This document shows positions 48,501-61,875 of a stretch of DNA of 64,000 nt, piece after piece. The position numbers and the translations under genes are program-made. Numbering within the stretch: position 1 is the first letter of the stretch; the number at the start of each line of letters is the position of its first letter. The stretch spans positions 17,219 to 81,218 of the forward strand of contig NW_020825372.1 of the NCBI RefSeq assembly GCF_003286085.1, read 5' to 3'. The stretch is from Drosophila persimilis. Taxonomy: Eukaryota > Arthropoda > Insecta > Diptera > Drosophilidae. The notes beneath the pieces are model-generated. The model was not told the DNA's origin. It was given only the letters and a program-made list of their open reading frames with translations, and searched no databases.

Positions 48501-48997
48501 CATATCTTTTAGACTGCAGAATCTGAATCGGATCGTATCATTATTATAGCCAGCATCAAGAAAACGCCACACCCCCTTCCACCCCGCAAAGGACTTAAAT
48601 CTGGGGCATCCACAAATCTCAGAGACTATTAAGGCTAGAGTATTCAAATTAGGTATCCACACTCCTTTTAGATCTCAATATAAAACGTATAGATTCGAGA
48701 ATCTGCAGATTCGAGAAAACTAAAAACGCACAATCATAGAGAATAACCATATCTATCCGGTTGCTGAATCTGGATCAGATCGGATCATTTTTATAGCCAA
48801 AAGGAACAAATCAATTTGCAGTGGCTACGCATCGCCCGACGTCACGCTCAGACTGATTTTCTGCCTTTCTCTCACGCACTCTTTGTCGTGTCGTTCAATT
48901 TAGCGGCGTCTGCCGGAGGAGATCCATACTGACTAAGTATCGGCTATAAATGTAGAGTTGCGGTGTCCGCAGAAACTCACAACGTTCCCCCTCGTTT
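48501..48997 (+). mobile_element. DINE-1 fragment upstream of pav, second unit
   Basis: Repeat of 26896-27392: 5'-truncated DINE-1 with degenerate hairpin end. Confidence 0.78.
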
Positions 48998-49406
48998 TGT
49001 TTGTTTTGATTGACCTATTTCGATACTTGTTTTTTGTTTAACTTATTTCGCTAAAACCTCTTTTTACGCAAAATGCAATAAAAGCAAATATTAAGAATGC
49101 ACCAGTTAAATAGAAAATTGATTCATTATTCGGATAAAATTATGTGGACATGACTGAGTGCTCTATTTAGCTAATAATATTCCACGGAATATCAAAAACG
49201 AGCAATATGTATAACAGAACTTGACTTCGTCAGTATATTTACGGTATATTTTGGTATATTTCTGAGCGTCGGTCACACTGCGCTACACTCAAACGAAGCG
49301 TGCCGTCGCTTGGCGCTGGAATTTTGAAGCTAACGTGAATTTTGTGAAGAAAAACAGAACATAAACAACATTCGGCGGTCAATTGCGTGGGAAATAATTT
49401 ATTAGA
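48998..49406 (+). promoter_or_regulatory. pav upstream region and core promoter, copy D
   Basis: Repeat of 27393-27801. Motif 6 match at 49250-49261 and motif 1 match at 49270-49280 are unchanged, so this copy should be as transcribable as copy B. Confidence 0.75.
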
Positions 49407-52394
49407 ATGAAAGCAGTGTAAGTAGAATGTGAAACCTTAAAAGCGCGATGAAATAGATACAAGAGGGACTTTTGCAGATCACGAACTCCGATGCGCGTCC
49501 CCAAGACACTGCGAGTGCATCAAACGACAGAGAAGCACCGTCGGGAGACGTCCGAAAAGGCAAAAGATCCGGTGAATGTGTTCTGCCGAGTCCGCCCGCT
49601 CCAATCGGATGGGGACCTCACTTCTCTGCGGGTGAAGAGCTCCACAACAATCGCACTAAATCCGCATGATCAGCTGCTGCAGCACCACAAACAGAACGGC
49701 GCCCAGCGCGAGATACAGTACATATTCAAGCACGTCTTTCAATCGGATGCTACGCAGCAGGATGTGTTCGCGTCCGTGGCCCAGCCACTGGTCGAGAACC
49801 TGGTGCGTGGCCGGAACAGTTTGCTATTCACCTACGGCGTCACGGGCAGCGGCAAGACGTACACAATGACGGGCAACCTGAGACATCGCGGCATAATGCC
49901 CCGATGCCTAGATGTGCTCTTTCGCACCATATCCGATTTTCAGGCCAAGAAGTTTGTCTTCAAGCCGGACAAGTTGAATGGCTTCGAGATTCTGTCCGAG
50001 GAGGATGCGCTGCTAGAACGGCAACATGAGATGAATCAACGCATTGCCGGTTCCGGTCGCTTCGCGTACCGAAACAAGGACTCGGATCCGGAGATCGCCT
50101 CCCAAGCGTCGGTGGAGCCAATGCCTCTGCTGGGCCTCGACGAGGACAATATGTATTCGGTGTTTGTCACCTACGTAGAAATTTACAACAACAGTGTGTA
50201 TGATCTTCTAGAGGACTCGGGCATACAGAAGTAAGTGGGATATCCTTCAAGTGTTCACGTATGTAATCCTCTGTTTCCTCTCCCTTGCAGGACTTTGCAA
50301 AGCAAAATCATTCGCGAGGATGCCCATCATCACATGTTCGTCCAAGGCGTCACCGAGGAGGAAGTTAAAACGGTGGAGGATGCCCTCGAGGTCTTTCAAA
50401 TGGGACAAAAGAAAAAGCGCATGGGTCACACGGTCTTGAATGCCGAGTCCAGCCGCAGCCACTCGGTGTTTAACATTCGCCTCGTCCAGGCCCCCACCGA
50501 CAACCAGGGCGAGAATGTTGTCCAGGACAGGCAAAAAATCACTGTGAGCCAGCTGTCCCTGGTAGATCTGGCCGGCAGTGAGCGCTCCTCGCGCACCAAG
50601 AACACTGGGGTGCGACTTCGCGAGGCTGGGAACATCAACAACTCGCTGATGACGCTCCGGACATGCCTCGAGTATCTGCGCGAGAATCAGCAGGCGGCCA
50701 TCAATGGCTTTGCCCATAAGAAGATACCATATCGCGACTCCAAGATCACGCACATGATTAAGAATTACTTTGACGGCGAGGGGCAGGTGTCCATGATTGT
50801 ATGCATCAATCCTAGAATGGAGGACTATGATGAGAATATGGTAGGTGGCGAATTCGCCGGTTGATTTATTTTGCTCCAAATTCCCTTTTTTCCATTTGCA
50901 GCAAGTTATGAAGTTTGCCGAGATGACTCAGGAAGTGCAAATAGCTCGGGCAACGCCCATTAAAACGGACTTGGGCCTAACCCCAGGCCGCCGGAAGGCC
51001 AACAAGCTGTTCAAGATAGCTGTCAAAAATCTGAACGAGCTGGGCATGTCCGAGGCCAAGGACCTGAAGGTGGATGTGGGCTTGGTCTACAGTCTGGGAC
51101 CCGACTTTCCCTTCTGCCAAGTGGACAGCCCTGAGGCGGAGGTTAAGATCCAGGAGCTCATGCATTACCTGGAGCAGCGGATTGAGAAGCGGAAGAGGCT
51201 GCGCGCCAATTTGGATATTAAATGTGAGTCCTATAGCCTCCGCTCCTCCAAAAAGGGTGCCCATCCTTATTAATTTTGCATGTACTCCTAGGCGACAATT
51301 TTCGCCAGATGCTAATGAACTTGGACCGCGACAACTTGCAGCTGAGCACGGAGCTGGCTTCCCTCAAGGCCGTCTACAAGCAGGAGCGCGAGCGCAGCTT
51401 CGCCTTGGAGAAGAAGGTGCGCATTCACGAGAGCTCCATCGACGTGCTGAACAATACGCTGACCAAGCGCGACAGGCAGATCGAGGAGCTGACATTCAAG
51501 CTGAATGAGAAGGAGAATCTCCTGACCCAAACGGAGCACGAGAAGGAGAAGCAGAAGAAAAACTGCAGCTCCAAAATGGCCGTGGAGTCGGATAAGAACA
51601 AGCGGGAGCTCGAGATAAAGCTCCGTCAGCAACGGGAGAAACTGCATGAACGGATGCGCATCAAGGACGAGAAACTTCGCCTGGTTTCGAATATCATACG
51701 ATCCGAGGATCTGCCGAGCATGCCGCGCTCGCAGAGCTCGGAAGATTTACTCAACGAGAAGGATCGCGGCCCATTCACAGCGCGAACGGAGTCATCTGTG
51801 CCGGCCACGCGAACAGACATCTATGTCACGCCCCGACATGTAAGCCAGTACTTATCCTTCCGCTCTGTGAACTTTAATCTAGTATCTATTCGCATTCCCA
51901 CCCCTCACAACCAGGGCGTGGCAGCTGCCAACAATCGCCATCGACGGTCGCGTTCAGCTGGCGACAAATGGCTGGAGCATCGTGCAGCCAATCCCGTGCC
52001 ACTCGGCACTATTATGCAGCCCTTTCTGAAGAATCGCAAGTCGGTTACCAAGCTGACGGACATGAAGACGCTGACCGAACACGGCGCCAACAAATACTGT
52101 CTCGTCTCCCAGGAGGCCGACACGGACGGGGATGTGGAGACGAAACTGTACAAGGGCAATGTTATACCCACATGTGGCGGCGGCGCCCAGGTGGTGTTCA
52201 ACGATATCGAGTGTCTCAAGCAGAAGTCGCCCGTGCATTCGCCAACGCGAAAGCGTCCCAGCAATGGCACGATGTCGGCTCTGGGCGTTGCCAGCGCCCT
52301 GCCCAGCACGGTCACCTCCATCACCGTCCAGGATGTGGCCTCGCGTTGCAACCTCGGCATCGAGGGGCACAGCAACAAGAAGACAAATATCTAG
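49407..52394 (+). CDS. pav: pavarotti, complete gene, copy D (kinesin-6/MKLP1)
   Basis: Second complete pav. Exons 49407-49417, 49478-50230, 50291-50840, 50902-51223, 51292-51839 and 51915-52394, again 887 codons plus TAG. P-loop, switch I and switch II motifs, coiled coil and basic tail are as in copy B, and all splice sites are kept. I see no difference from copy B in exons or introns, so the duplication is very recent, or the copies are being homogenised, or one is an assembly duplicate. Same neighbours on both sides: DINE-1 fragment upstream, antisense retroelement downstream. Confidence 0.93.
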
Positions 52395-53005
52395 AGCTCG
52401 TCCTGTAATTCTTGAACATGCATTTCCATTTCCATTTAGTTTTACTTTTTTTTTCTAGTTAACGTAATTACTAAAATTATTGATTACTAGCCTTTAAAGT
52501 TGAAAAGTTAAAGTTAACTGCAATTAAAGCCAAGTAAATAATCTGTATAAATATTCGCACATCGATGAATTCTAAACCTCGCAACTGAACTTATTGCTGT
52601 GGGAGCACACACCAGTGGAAGGAGTGCGAAGAGTGCGTCCATTCATAGGTTTATAATAAATAGTTGTACTGCAAAGTATTCAATATTTCTCGTATGCATA
52701 TCCCTTGCTATGCCCCTTGATTATTATATGAACAATTAAAGTAGAAGAAGCAAATATACATATGTATTATGCTGGTATTAACTATTATTTTTTTTTATTG
52801 TTATTCCTGCGTTTATTCAATGCTTAAACCGATAGAATTTATTGAAATACATACATATTTGTAGATTAATTTCAATTACTAATAAATCAGTCTATAATTA
52901 AAATATATGTTTTTCGCTTAATGATTTCATGTATGTATGTATGAATGTATGTATGTGTTTGTGTGTATGTGTGGGTGTGAGCTGCTCTTCACAAGAGTAT
53001 ACTAC
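52395..53005 (+). other. pav 3' UTR and flank, copy D
   Basis: Same flank as 30790-31400, with AATAAA at 52655-52660. No gene. Confidence 0.7.
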
Positions 53006-53491
53006 TGTAAAACGATGTTCAATCCGTTTTTCTGGATCGTTGGGGCTCAACCCTCCGATCTCTTTTATTGTCGTTTATGTTCTCAATTTTACAATTGTGT
53101 TTTGGGCTTTTGTAAGCCAAAAGCCGCGGAGCTGCGCTGCCAGTGACGCCGGCAGCGGAGCGGCAGAACTATGTGTTCTTATCTCTTATATGTTAGTATG
53201 TATATGTGTGAATATGCTCAGCGCTGTTGGCAGCGAGAGCGCGAGGGAAGATATATGTGTGTATGCATGTATATTAGTGCCGTCAAGTCATGGGAACATG
53301 CTGACGCTGCACTTGGGTCGCTCGAGGCATTCTTGAGTGAATCGTAATACGATCACCCAGAATGTCTGGGACTTTATTGTTACGTAAACACTGAAACAAA
53401 GTGTTACAGTGTGTATTCTTTAAGTACCGTAGGTACAGTGGGTATTCGTAATAATGAATACTTTACTTTACTTTAATATGAGCATACTACA
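53006..53491 (-). repeat. 3' LTR, retroelement copy D
   Basis: Copy of the 486-bp LTR with adjoining purine tract on the minus strand. Confidence 0.6.
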
Positions 53492-53741
53492 TCTCCCTCC
53501 TTTTGAAAAATAACGTAATATAATGAAGTTATTTTATTTTTAGCTTTTACTATATATGTATACGAGTTATGTATTCTTAAAAAGACAATTTATATATATA
53601 TATATTTTTTTTTTCTTTTTAGTCAATTATTAGAATATTGAACTTTAATTAATATTGATAAAATTTAAAAGTTATTTGAATATAAATGCAGAGTAGTATA
53701 TTTTTATGGTTTATATTTATGTATGGCCATACTAAAAATGA

Positions 53742-56616
53742 TTAATAATTGCAAATCTTTAACCTATCCTTATGTACTTTCTGAGTTTTGTTTTTATTAT
53801 CGGAGATTATGACGTTATCTCTTTCTCCGATACTTTCTACTCTATATGGTCCTATATATTTAAAATCTAGCTTATGTCCTGTTTCATTTTTCAATAAAAC
53901 TGTATCTCCTACAGCTAAATTTAAATCTTTTAACTTTAAGTCATATAGCTGTTTATTTTTAATTTTATGCTCCTCGAGCATAATCCTTGCTCGTTTATAT
54001 GCTATTTCTAATCTATATTTACTCTCTTTAGAGTAATCATCTATGTTATATAGAGGTGCTATTCTATCTATAGTATTAAATTGAACTGGTAAGTTTGAAG
54101 TCTTACCGAAAACTAGCTCATATGGACAATAATCATGTGCCATAGAGGGGGTTGTATTAAAACAATATACGAAGTATTGCAGCCATACATCCCAATCTGA
54201 TTTGTCAGCTGAGATGTATGAGCGTATGAATTCGTTAAATGTTCTGTGGCTTCGCTCCACGGTTCCTACAGTCTGGTGATGATGTGCAGTAGAAGTTATG
54301 TTTTTAATGTTTAGATTTTTACATAAGTCTTCAATTATTGAATTTTAATATTCTGTTCCCATGTCCGTAATGAACGTCTTCATTGGACCGTACTTTAGAA
54401 TAAAATTTTCAAAAATAGCTTTAGCTACTGTATTTGCACTTTTGTTTCTAATGGGTATGGCGACAAGGTATTTTGTCAGGTCACATATTAAGGTGACTGC
54501 ATATTCATTTCCTTGTTCTGATTTAGGAAGTGGACCGATCGTATCCACTATTACCCTATCAAAAGCCATGTATGGTGTTTCTGTAATAGTCAATGGAGTT
54601 ATTGTGTGCTTGGTTACTTTAGCTTTTTGGCATTTTGGACATTTTCGTATGTAATTGGTTATTTCTTTAGTCATACCTTTCCAAAAATAATATCTTTTGA
54701 CCTTGGCCAAGGTTTTTGTTATGCCTGTATGTCCTCCTTGTATGGGATCATCATGTAATGTAGACAGTATTGCTTCTTTTTCTTTTTCATTTTTAATTAG
54801 GGTCACCGGGTTGAGTAGCGCTACTCTTATTGTTCGTAATATTTTATTGCCCATATTTTTAAAATTATCTATTGAAATGTATTCAAAGATATTTTCCCAC
54901 GGTGCCACTTTGAGTTGGCTGATTTTTTGTTTACCGGCCTGCGTTTCAAGCCTTTGGAAAAACTGACCTAAGTCAAGGGTTCCATTAGTATACAAATCGC
55001 TAACATCATATCTTGCAGTAATTTTTTTTCCATGTTTGAAAAAACATAAATTATTATTTATTATTCACTACTTTACGTACTTCGTCATTGTTGATGACTT
55101 CATATACGTTGGGCTTTGAAGCTTTTGTTAGAGATTGCCTAGGCAATTCTATTTGTTCTTTTCCTGCGCAGGATTTCTGTCTACTCTGTTGCCTGGTAGT
55201 GACTTTCAGGACTTTATTCGTATTTTGTATGTTTTTTAGGTCTGTGATGGTTATTCTTGATAACGCATCTGCTACATGATTATCTTTACCCTTTAGATAC
55301 TCGACTGTAAAGTCGTATTCTTCTAATTCGAGCCGCATGCGTGTGAGTTTTGAGCTAGGATTGACCATTGAAAATAGGTATGTTAGTGGTCTGTGATCCG
55401 TTTTTACTGTAAAGTGTTTACCATAGATATATGGTCGAAAATGGGTAATTGCCCAATGAATTGCTGCTAATTCCTGTTCTGTAGTACTTTTGTTACTTTC
55501 ACCTTTTGTGAATGAACGTGATGCATATGCTAATGGGAGTTGGAGTCCGTTATGGTTTTGAGTTAAAACCGCTCCACATGCTTGTTTACTAGCATCGGTG
55601 ATTATGCAAAATTCTTTCTGAAAATCTGGGTACTGTAACAGAGTGGGTTCCATAAGTTTATCTTTTAAATATTGGAATGGATTTTGACATTCAGTTGACC
55701 ACTCAAAGGGGACATTCTTTTTACATAATCTAGTTATGTGCCGGGAATAGTCGGCGAAGTTTTTAATAAAACGTCTATAATAATTGCAAAATGCAATAAA
55801 TCGTCTAGCGCTGTCCGCATCATGTGGGACTGGATAGTTTTTGATGACGTCATATTTCTTGTCATCTGGCAAGATTCCTTTATCTGTGCATTTATGACCA
55901 AGAAAGGTCACTTCATGCATAAAAAATGAACATTTTTGTGGATGTAATTTTAGGTTGTGTTTCCTTCATATCTCAAAAATATCTGTTAAGTTTTTAAGCA
56001 TATGTTTTTCGGAACAACCCATGACTATTAGATCGTCCATATACAGGAAGGCTTGCGAAGCTTCAAGTCCAGAGAATGCTATAGTCATCATTCTTTGAAA
56101 TGAATTCGGCGCTATTTTTAAACCAAATGGTAGTCGCGTGAAGCGATATGAGCCATTGCTCGTTGAAAAAGACGTTATATTTCGCGAACTTTCTTCTAGT
56201 TCGATTTGATGAAAACCTGACATTAAGTCAAGGCATGAGAAATACTTTGCTCTACCTAGTTGATCCAAAATGTCATCAATTCTAGGTAGTGGAAGGAGTC
56301 GGAAGTGGAAGGTGTCGGCCAGGAGTTTTTTGTTTATTTGACGATAGTCAACTACTAATCGCCATTTCTTTTGTTCTGAACCCGGAAGGGCTTTCTTTGG
56401 GACAAGTAGAAGTGGGCTGTTGTATTCTGATACGGATGGTTCGACAATATTGTCGTTGATTAATTTTCCTACTTGTTTTTTAATTTCCTCAACTTGGCTA
56501 TGCGGACTTCGATAGTTCTTTATATATATAGGTTCGTCATCCCTCAATCTCAATTTCTGTTTATAAAAATTATTTGTTGTGATTGATTCGGTTTCAAGCC
56601 CGAATACGTCACTAAA
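53742..56616 (-). pseudogene. gypsy-type pol remnant, copy D
   Basis: Second-unit equivalent of copy B, ending at the same retroelement-pav joint (56616). It shares TAA at 54345-54347 and TGA at 55966-55968. It has a private replacement near 55059-55066 (CATGCAAGG replaced by TTAT, net loss of 5 bp) that adds a frameshift and stop between RNase H and integrase. Confidence 0.88.
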
Positions 56617-57210
56617 CGGCCACGCGAACAGACATCTATGTCACGCCCCCGACATGTAAGCCAGTACTTATCCTTCCGCTCTGTGAACTTTAATCTAGTA
56701 TCTATTCGCATTCCCACCCCTCACAACCAGGGCGTGGCAGCTGCCAACAATCGCCATCGACGGTCGCGTTCAGCTGGCGACAAATGGCTGGAGCATCGTG
56801 CAGCCAATCCCGTGCCACTCGGCACTATTATGCAGCCCTTTCTGAAGAATCGCAAGTCGGTTACCAAGCTGACGGACATGAAGACGCTGACCGAACACGG
56901 CGCCAACAAATACTGTCTCGTCTCCCAGGAGGCCGACACGGACGGGGATGTGGAGACGAAACTGTACAAGGGCAATGTTATACCCACATGTGGCGGCGGC
57001 GCCCAGGTGGTGTTCAACGATATCGAGTGTCTCAAGCAGAAGTCGCCCGTGCATTCGCCAACGCGAAAGCGTCCCAGCAATGGCACGATGTCGGCTCTGG
57101 GCGTTGCCAGCGCCCTGCCCAGCACGGTCACCTCCATCACCGTCCAGGATGTGGCCTCGCGTTGCAACCTCGGCATCGAGGGGCACAGCAACAAGAAGAC
57201 AAATATCTAG
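56617..57210 (+). pseudogene. pav: pav 3' fragment, copy E
   Basis: Second-unit equivalent of copy C: exon 5 remnant 56617-56655 with one extra C in the CGCCCCC run, intron 56656-56730, last exon 56731-57210. No motor or promoter. Confidence 0.9.
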
Positions 57211-57821
57211 AGCTCGTCCTGTAATTCTTGAACATGCATTTCCATTTCCATTTAGTTTTACTTTTTTTTTCTAGTTAACGTAATTACTAAAATTATTGAT
57301 TACTAGCCTTTAAAGTTGAAAAGTTAAAGTTAACTGCAATTAAAGCCAAGTAAATAATCTGTATAAATATTCGCACATCGATGAATTCTAAACCTCGCAA
57401 CTGAACTTATTGCTGTGGGAGCACACACCAGTGGAAGGAGTGCGAAGAGTGCGTCCATTCATAGGTTTATAATAAATAGTTGTACTGCAAAGTATTCAAT
57501 ATTTCTCGTATGCATATCCCTTGCTATGCCCCTTGATTATTATATGAACAATTAAAGTAGAAGAAGCAAATATACATATGTATTATGCTGGTATTAACTA
57601 TTATTTTTTTTTATTGTTATTCCTGCGTTTATTCAATGCTTAAACCGATAGAATTTATTGAAATACATACATATTTGTAGATTAATTTCAATTACTAATA
57701 AATCAGTCTATAATTAAAATATATGTTTTTCGCTTAATGATTTCATGTATGTATGTATGAATGTATGTATGTGTTTGTGTGTATGTGTGGGTGTGAGCTG
57801 CTCTTCACAAGAGTATACTAC
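57211..57821 (+). other. pav 3' UTR and flank, copy E
   Basis: Same flank as 30790-31400, AATAAA at about 57471-57476. No gene. Confidence 0.7.
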
Positions 57822-58307
57822 TGTAAAACGATGTTCAATCCGTTTTTCTGGATCGTTGGGGCTCAACCCTCCGATCTCTTTTATTGTCGTTTATGTTCTC
57901 AATTTTACAATTGTGTTTTGGGCTTTTGTAAGCCAAAAGCCGCGGAGCTGCGCTGCCAGTGACGCCGGCAGCGGAGCGGCAGAACTATGTGTTCTTATCT
58001 CTTATATGTTAGTATGTATATGTGTGAATATGCTCAGCGCTGTTGGCAGCGAGAGCGCGAGGGAAGATATATGTGTGTATGCATGTATATTAGTGCCGTC
58101 AAGTCATGGGAACATGCTGACGCTGCACTTGGGTCGCTCGAGGCATTCTTGAGTGAATCGTAATACGATCACCCAGAATGTCTGGGACTTTATTGTTACG
58201 TAAACACTGAAACAAAGTGTTACAGTGTGTATTCTTTAAGTACCGTAGGTACAGTGGGTATTCGTAATAATGAATACTTTACTTTACTTTAATATGAGCA
58301 TACTACA
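57822..58307 (-). repeat. 3' LTR, retroelement copy E
   Basis: Copy of the 486-bp LTR with adjoining purine tract on the minus strand. Confidence 0.6.
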
Positions 58308-58557
58308 TCTCCCTCCTTTTGAAAAATAACGTAATATAATGAAGTTATTTTATTTTTAGCTTTTACTATATATGTATACGAGTTATGTATTCTTAAAAAG
58401 ACAATTTATATATATATATATTTTTTTTTTCTTTTTAGTCAATTATTAGAATATTGAACTTTAATTAATATTGATAAAATTTAAAAGTTATTTGAATATA
58501 AATGCAGAGTAGTATATTTTTATGGTTTATATTTATGTATGGCCATACTAAAAATGA

Positions 58558-61500
58558 TTAATAATTGCAAATCTTTAACCTATCCTTATGTACTTTCTGA
58601 GTTTTGTTTTTATTATCGGAGATTATGACGTTATCTCTTTCTCCGATACTTTCTACTCTATATGGTCCTATATATTTAAAATCTAGCTTATGTCCTGTTT
58701 CATTTTTCAATAAAACTGTATCTCCTACAGCTAAATTTAAATCTTTTAACTTTAAGTCATATAGCTGTTTATTTTTAATTTTATGCTCCTCGAGCATAAT
58801 CCTTGCTCGTTTATATGCTATTTCTAATCTATATTTACTCTCTTTAGAGTAATCATCTATGTTATATAGAGGTGCTATTCTATCTATAGTATTAAATTGA
58901 ACTGGTAAGTTTGAAGTCTTACCGAAAACTAGCTCATATGGACAATAATCATGTGCCATAGAGGGGGTTGTATTAAAACAATATACGAAGTATTGCAGCC
59001 ATACATCCCAATCTGATTTGTCAGCTGAGATGTATGAGCGTATGAATTCGTTAAATGTTCTGTGGCTTCGCTCCACGGTTCCTACAGTCTGGTGATGATG
59101 TGCAGTAGAAGTTATGTTTTTGATGTTTAGATTTTTACATAAGTCTTCAATTATTGAATTTTAATATTCTGTTCCCATGTCCGTAATGAACGTCTTCATT
59201 GGACCGTACTTTAGAATAAAATTTTCAAAAATAGCTTTAGCTACTGTATTTGCACTTTTGTTTCTAATGGGTATGGCGACAAGGTATTTTGTCAGGTCAC
59301 ATATTAAGGTGACTGCATATTCATTTCCTTGTTCTGATTTAGGAAGTGGACCGATCGTATCCACTATTACCCTATCAAAAGCCATGTATGGTGTTTCTGT
59401 AATAGTCAATGGAGTTATTGTGTGCTTGGTTACTTTAGCTTTTTGGCATTTTGGACATTTTCGTATGTAATTGGTTATTTCTTTAGTCATACCTTTCCAA
59501 AAATAATATCTTTTGACCTTGGCCAAGGTTTTTGTTATGCCTGTATGTCCTCCTTGTATGGGATCATCATGTAATGTAGACAGTATTGCTTCTTTTTCTT
59601 TTTCATTTTTAATTAGGGTCACCGGGTTGAGTAGCGCTACTCTTATTGTTCGTAATATTTTATTGCCCATATTTTTATTTTAAAATTATCTATTGAAATG
59701 TATTCAAAGATATTTTCCCACGGTGCCACTTTGAGTTGGCTGATTTTTTGTTTACCGGCCTGCGTTTCAAGCCTTTGGAAAAACTGACCTAAGTCAAGGG
59801 TTCCATTAGTATACAAATCGCTAACATCATATCTTGCAGTAATTTTTTTTCCATGTTTGAAAAAACATAAATTATTATTTACATGCAAGGTCACTACTTT
59901 ACGTACTTCGTCATTGTTGATGACTTCATATACGTTGGGCTTTGAAGCTTTTGTTAGAGATTGCCTAGGCAATTCTATTTGTTCTTTTCCTGCGCAGGAT
60001 TTCTGTCTACTCTGTTGCCTGGTAGTGACTTTCAGGACTTTATTCGTATTTTGTATGTTTTTTAGGTCTGTGATGGTTATTCTTGATAACGCATCTGCTA
60101 CATGATTATCTTTACCCTTTAGATACTCGACTGTAAAGTCGTATTCTTCTAATTCGAGCCGCATGCGTGTGAGTTTTGAGCTAGGATTGACCATTGAAAA
60201 TAGGTATGTTAGTGGTCTGTGATCCGTTTTTACTGTAAAGTGTTTACCATAGATATATGGTCGAAAATGGGTAATTGCCCAATGAATTGCTGCTAATTCC
60301 TGTTCTGTAGTACTTTTGTTACTTTCACCTTTTGTGAATGAACGTGATGCATATGCTAATGGGAGTTGGAGTCCGTTATGGTTTTGAGTTAAAACCGCTC
60401 CACATGCTTGTTTACTAGCATCGGTGATTATGCAAAATTCTTTCTGAAAATCTGGGTACTGTAACAGAGTGGGTTCCATAAGTTTATCTTTTAAATATTG
60501 GAATGGATTTTGACATTCAGTTGACCACTCAAAGGGGACATTCTTTTTACATAATCTAGTTATGTGCCGGGAATAGTCGGCGAAGTTTTTAATAAAACGT
60601 CTATAATAATTGCAAAATGCAATAAATCGTCTAGCGCTGTCCGCATCATGTGGGACTGGATAGTTTTTGATGACGTCATATTTCTTGTCATCTGGCAAGA
60701 TTCCTTTATCTGTGCATTTATGACCAAGAAAGGTCACTTCATGCATAAAAAATGAACATTTTTGTGGATGTAATTTTAGGTTGTGTTTCCTTCATATCTC
60801 AAAAATATCTGTTAAGTTTTTTAAGCATATGTTTTTCGGAACAACCCATGACTATTAGATCGTCCATATACAGGAAGGCTTGCGAAGCTTCAAGTCCAGA
60901 GAATGCTATAGTCATCATTCTTTGAAATGAATTCGGCGCTATTTTTAAACCAAATGGTAGTCGCGTGAAGCGATATGAGCCATTGCTCGTTGAAAAAGAC
61001 GTTATATTTCGCGAACTTTCTTCTAGTTCGATTTGATGAAAACCTGACATTAAGTCAAGGCATGAGAATACTTTGCTCTACCTAGTTGATCCAAAATGTC
61101 ATCAATTCTAGGTAGTGGAAGGAGTCGGAAGTGGAAGGTGTCGGCCAGGAGTTTTTTGTTTATTTGACGATAGTCAACTACTAATCGCCATTTCTTTTGT
61201 TCTGAACCCGGAAGGGCTTTCTTTGGGACAAGTAGAAGTGGGCTGTTGTATTCTGATACGGATGGTTCGACAATATTGTCGTTGATTAATTTTCCTACTT
61301 GTTTTTTAATTTCCTCAACTTGGCTATGCGGACTTCGATAGTTCTTTATATATATAGGTTCGTCATCCCTCAATCTCAATTCTGTTTATAAAAATTATTT
61401 GTTGTGATTGATTCGGTTTCAAGCCCGAATACGTCACTAAAATTGGTGCATAGTTTAGTTAATTGCTTCTTGAATTGTACTGGGAAATGCTTGCTTAATT

Positions 61501-61875
61501 CAGCTATGACAGTTTTTTCTCGGATTTTTTGAGTTGTTTGAATTACCTTGTAATTCGAAAGTGGTTCATATTGTATGCTATTTATATGTACTAATTGGTT
61601 GGTACTGGTTGTATTCAGCAATCGGACAAATGTATATTTTTTGAAGTTATTGTATTTGCTACATAAATACCAGGTTGAATTTCCTGGTTTGGGATCAATA
61701 TGGTTTCTATATCGGACGTTAATTCTATTTTTCTGACAACTTGTGATCTTGCTGGTAGAAGAATTGTATTGTTACCAGAACTGTATGTTATTGGAACATA
61801 AATTTTAATTTTTATATTATTTGGTCGTATTATTAACCAATCCTCTGCAGGTTTTAAGTCTATTAGGCAGTTTAT
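58558..61875 (-). pseudogene. gypsy-type pol remnant, copy E
   Basis: Same domain order, the 15-bp RT insertion, and the shared TAA (59161-59163). It has additional breaks: a 5-bp insertion near 59675, an extra T near 60819, a missing A near 61068, a missing T near 61380 and another near 61635. The single-base changes are all in or next to short runs and may be sequencing error. The upstream end meets DINE-1 at 61876, as in copies A and C. Confidence 0.85.
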
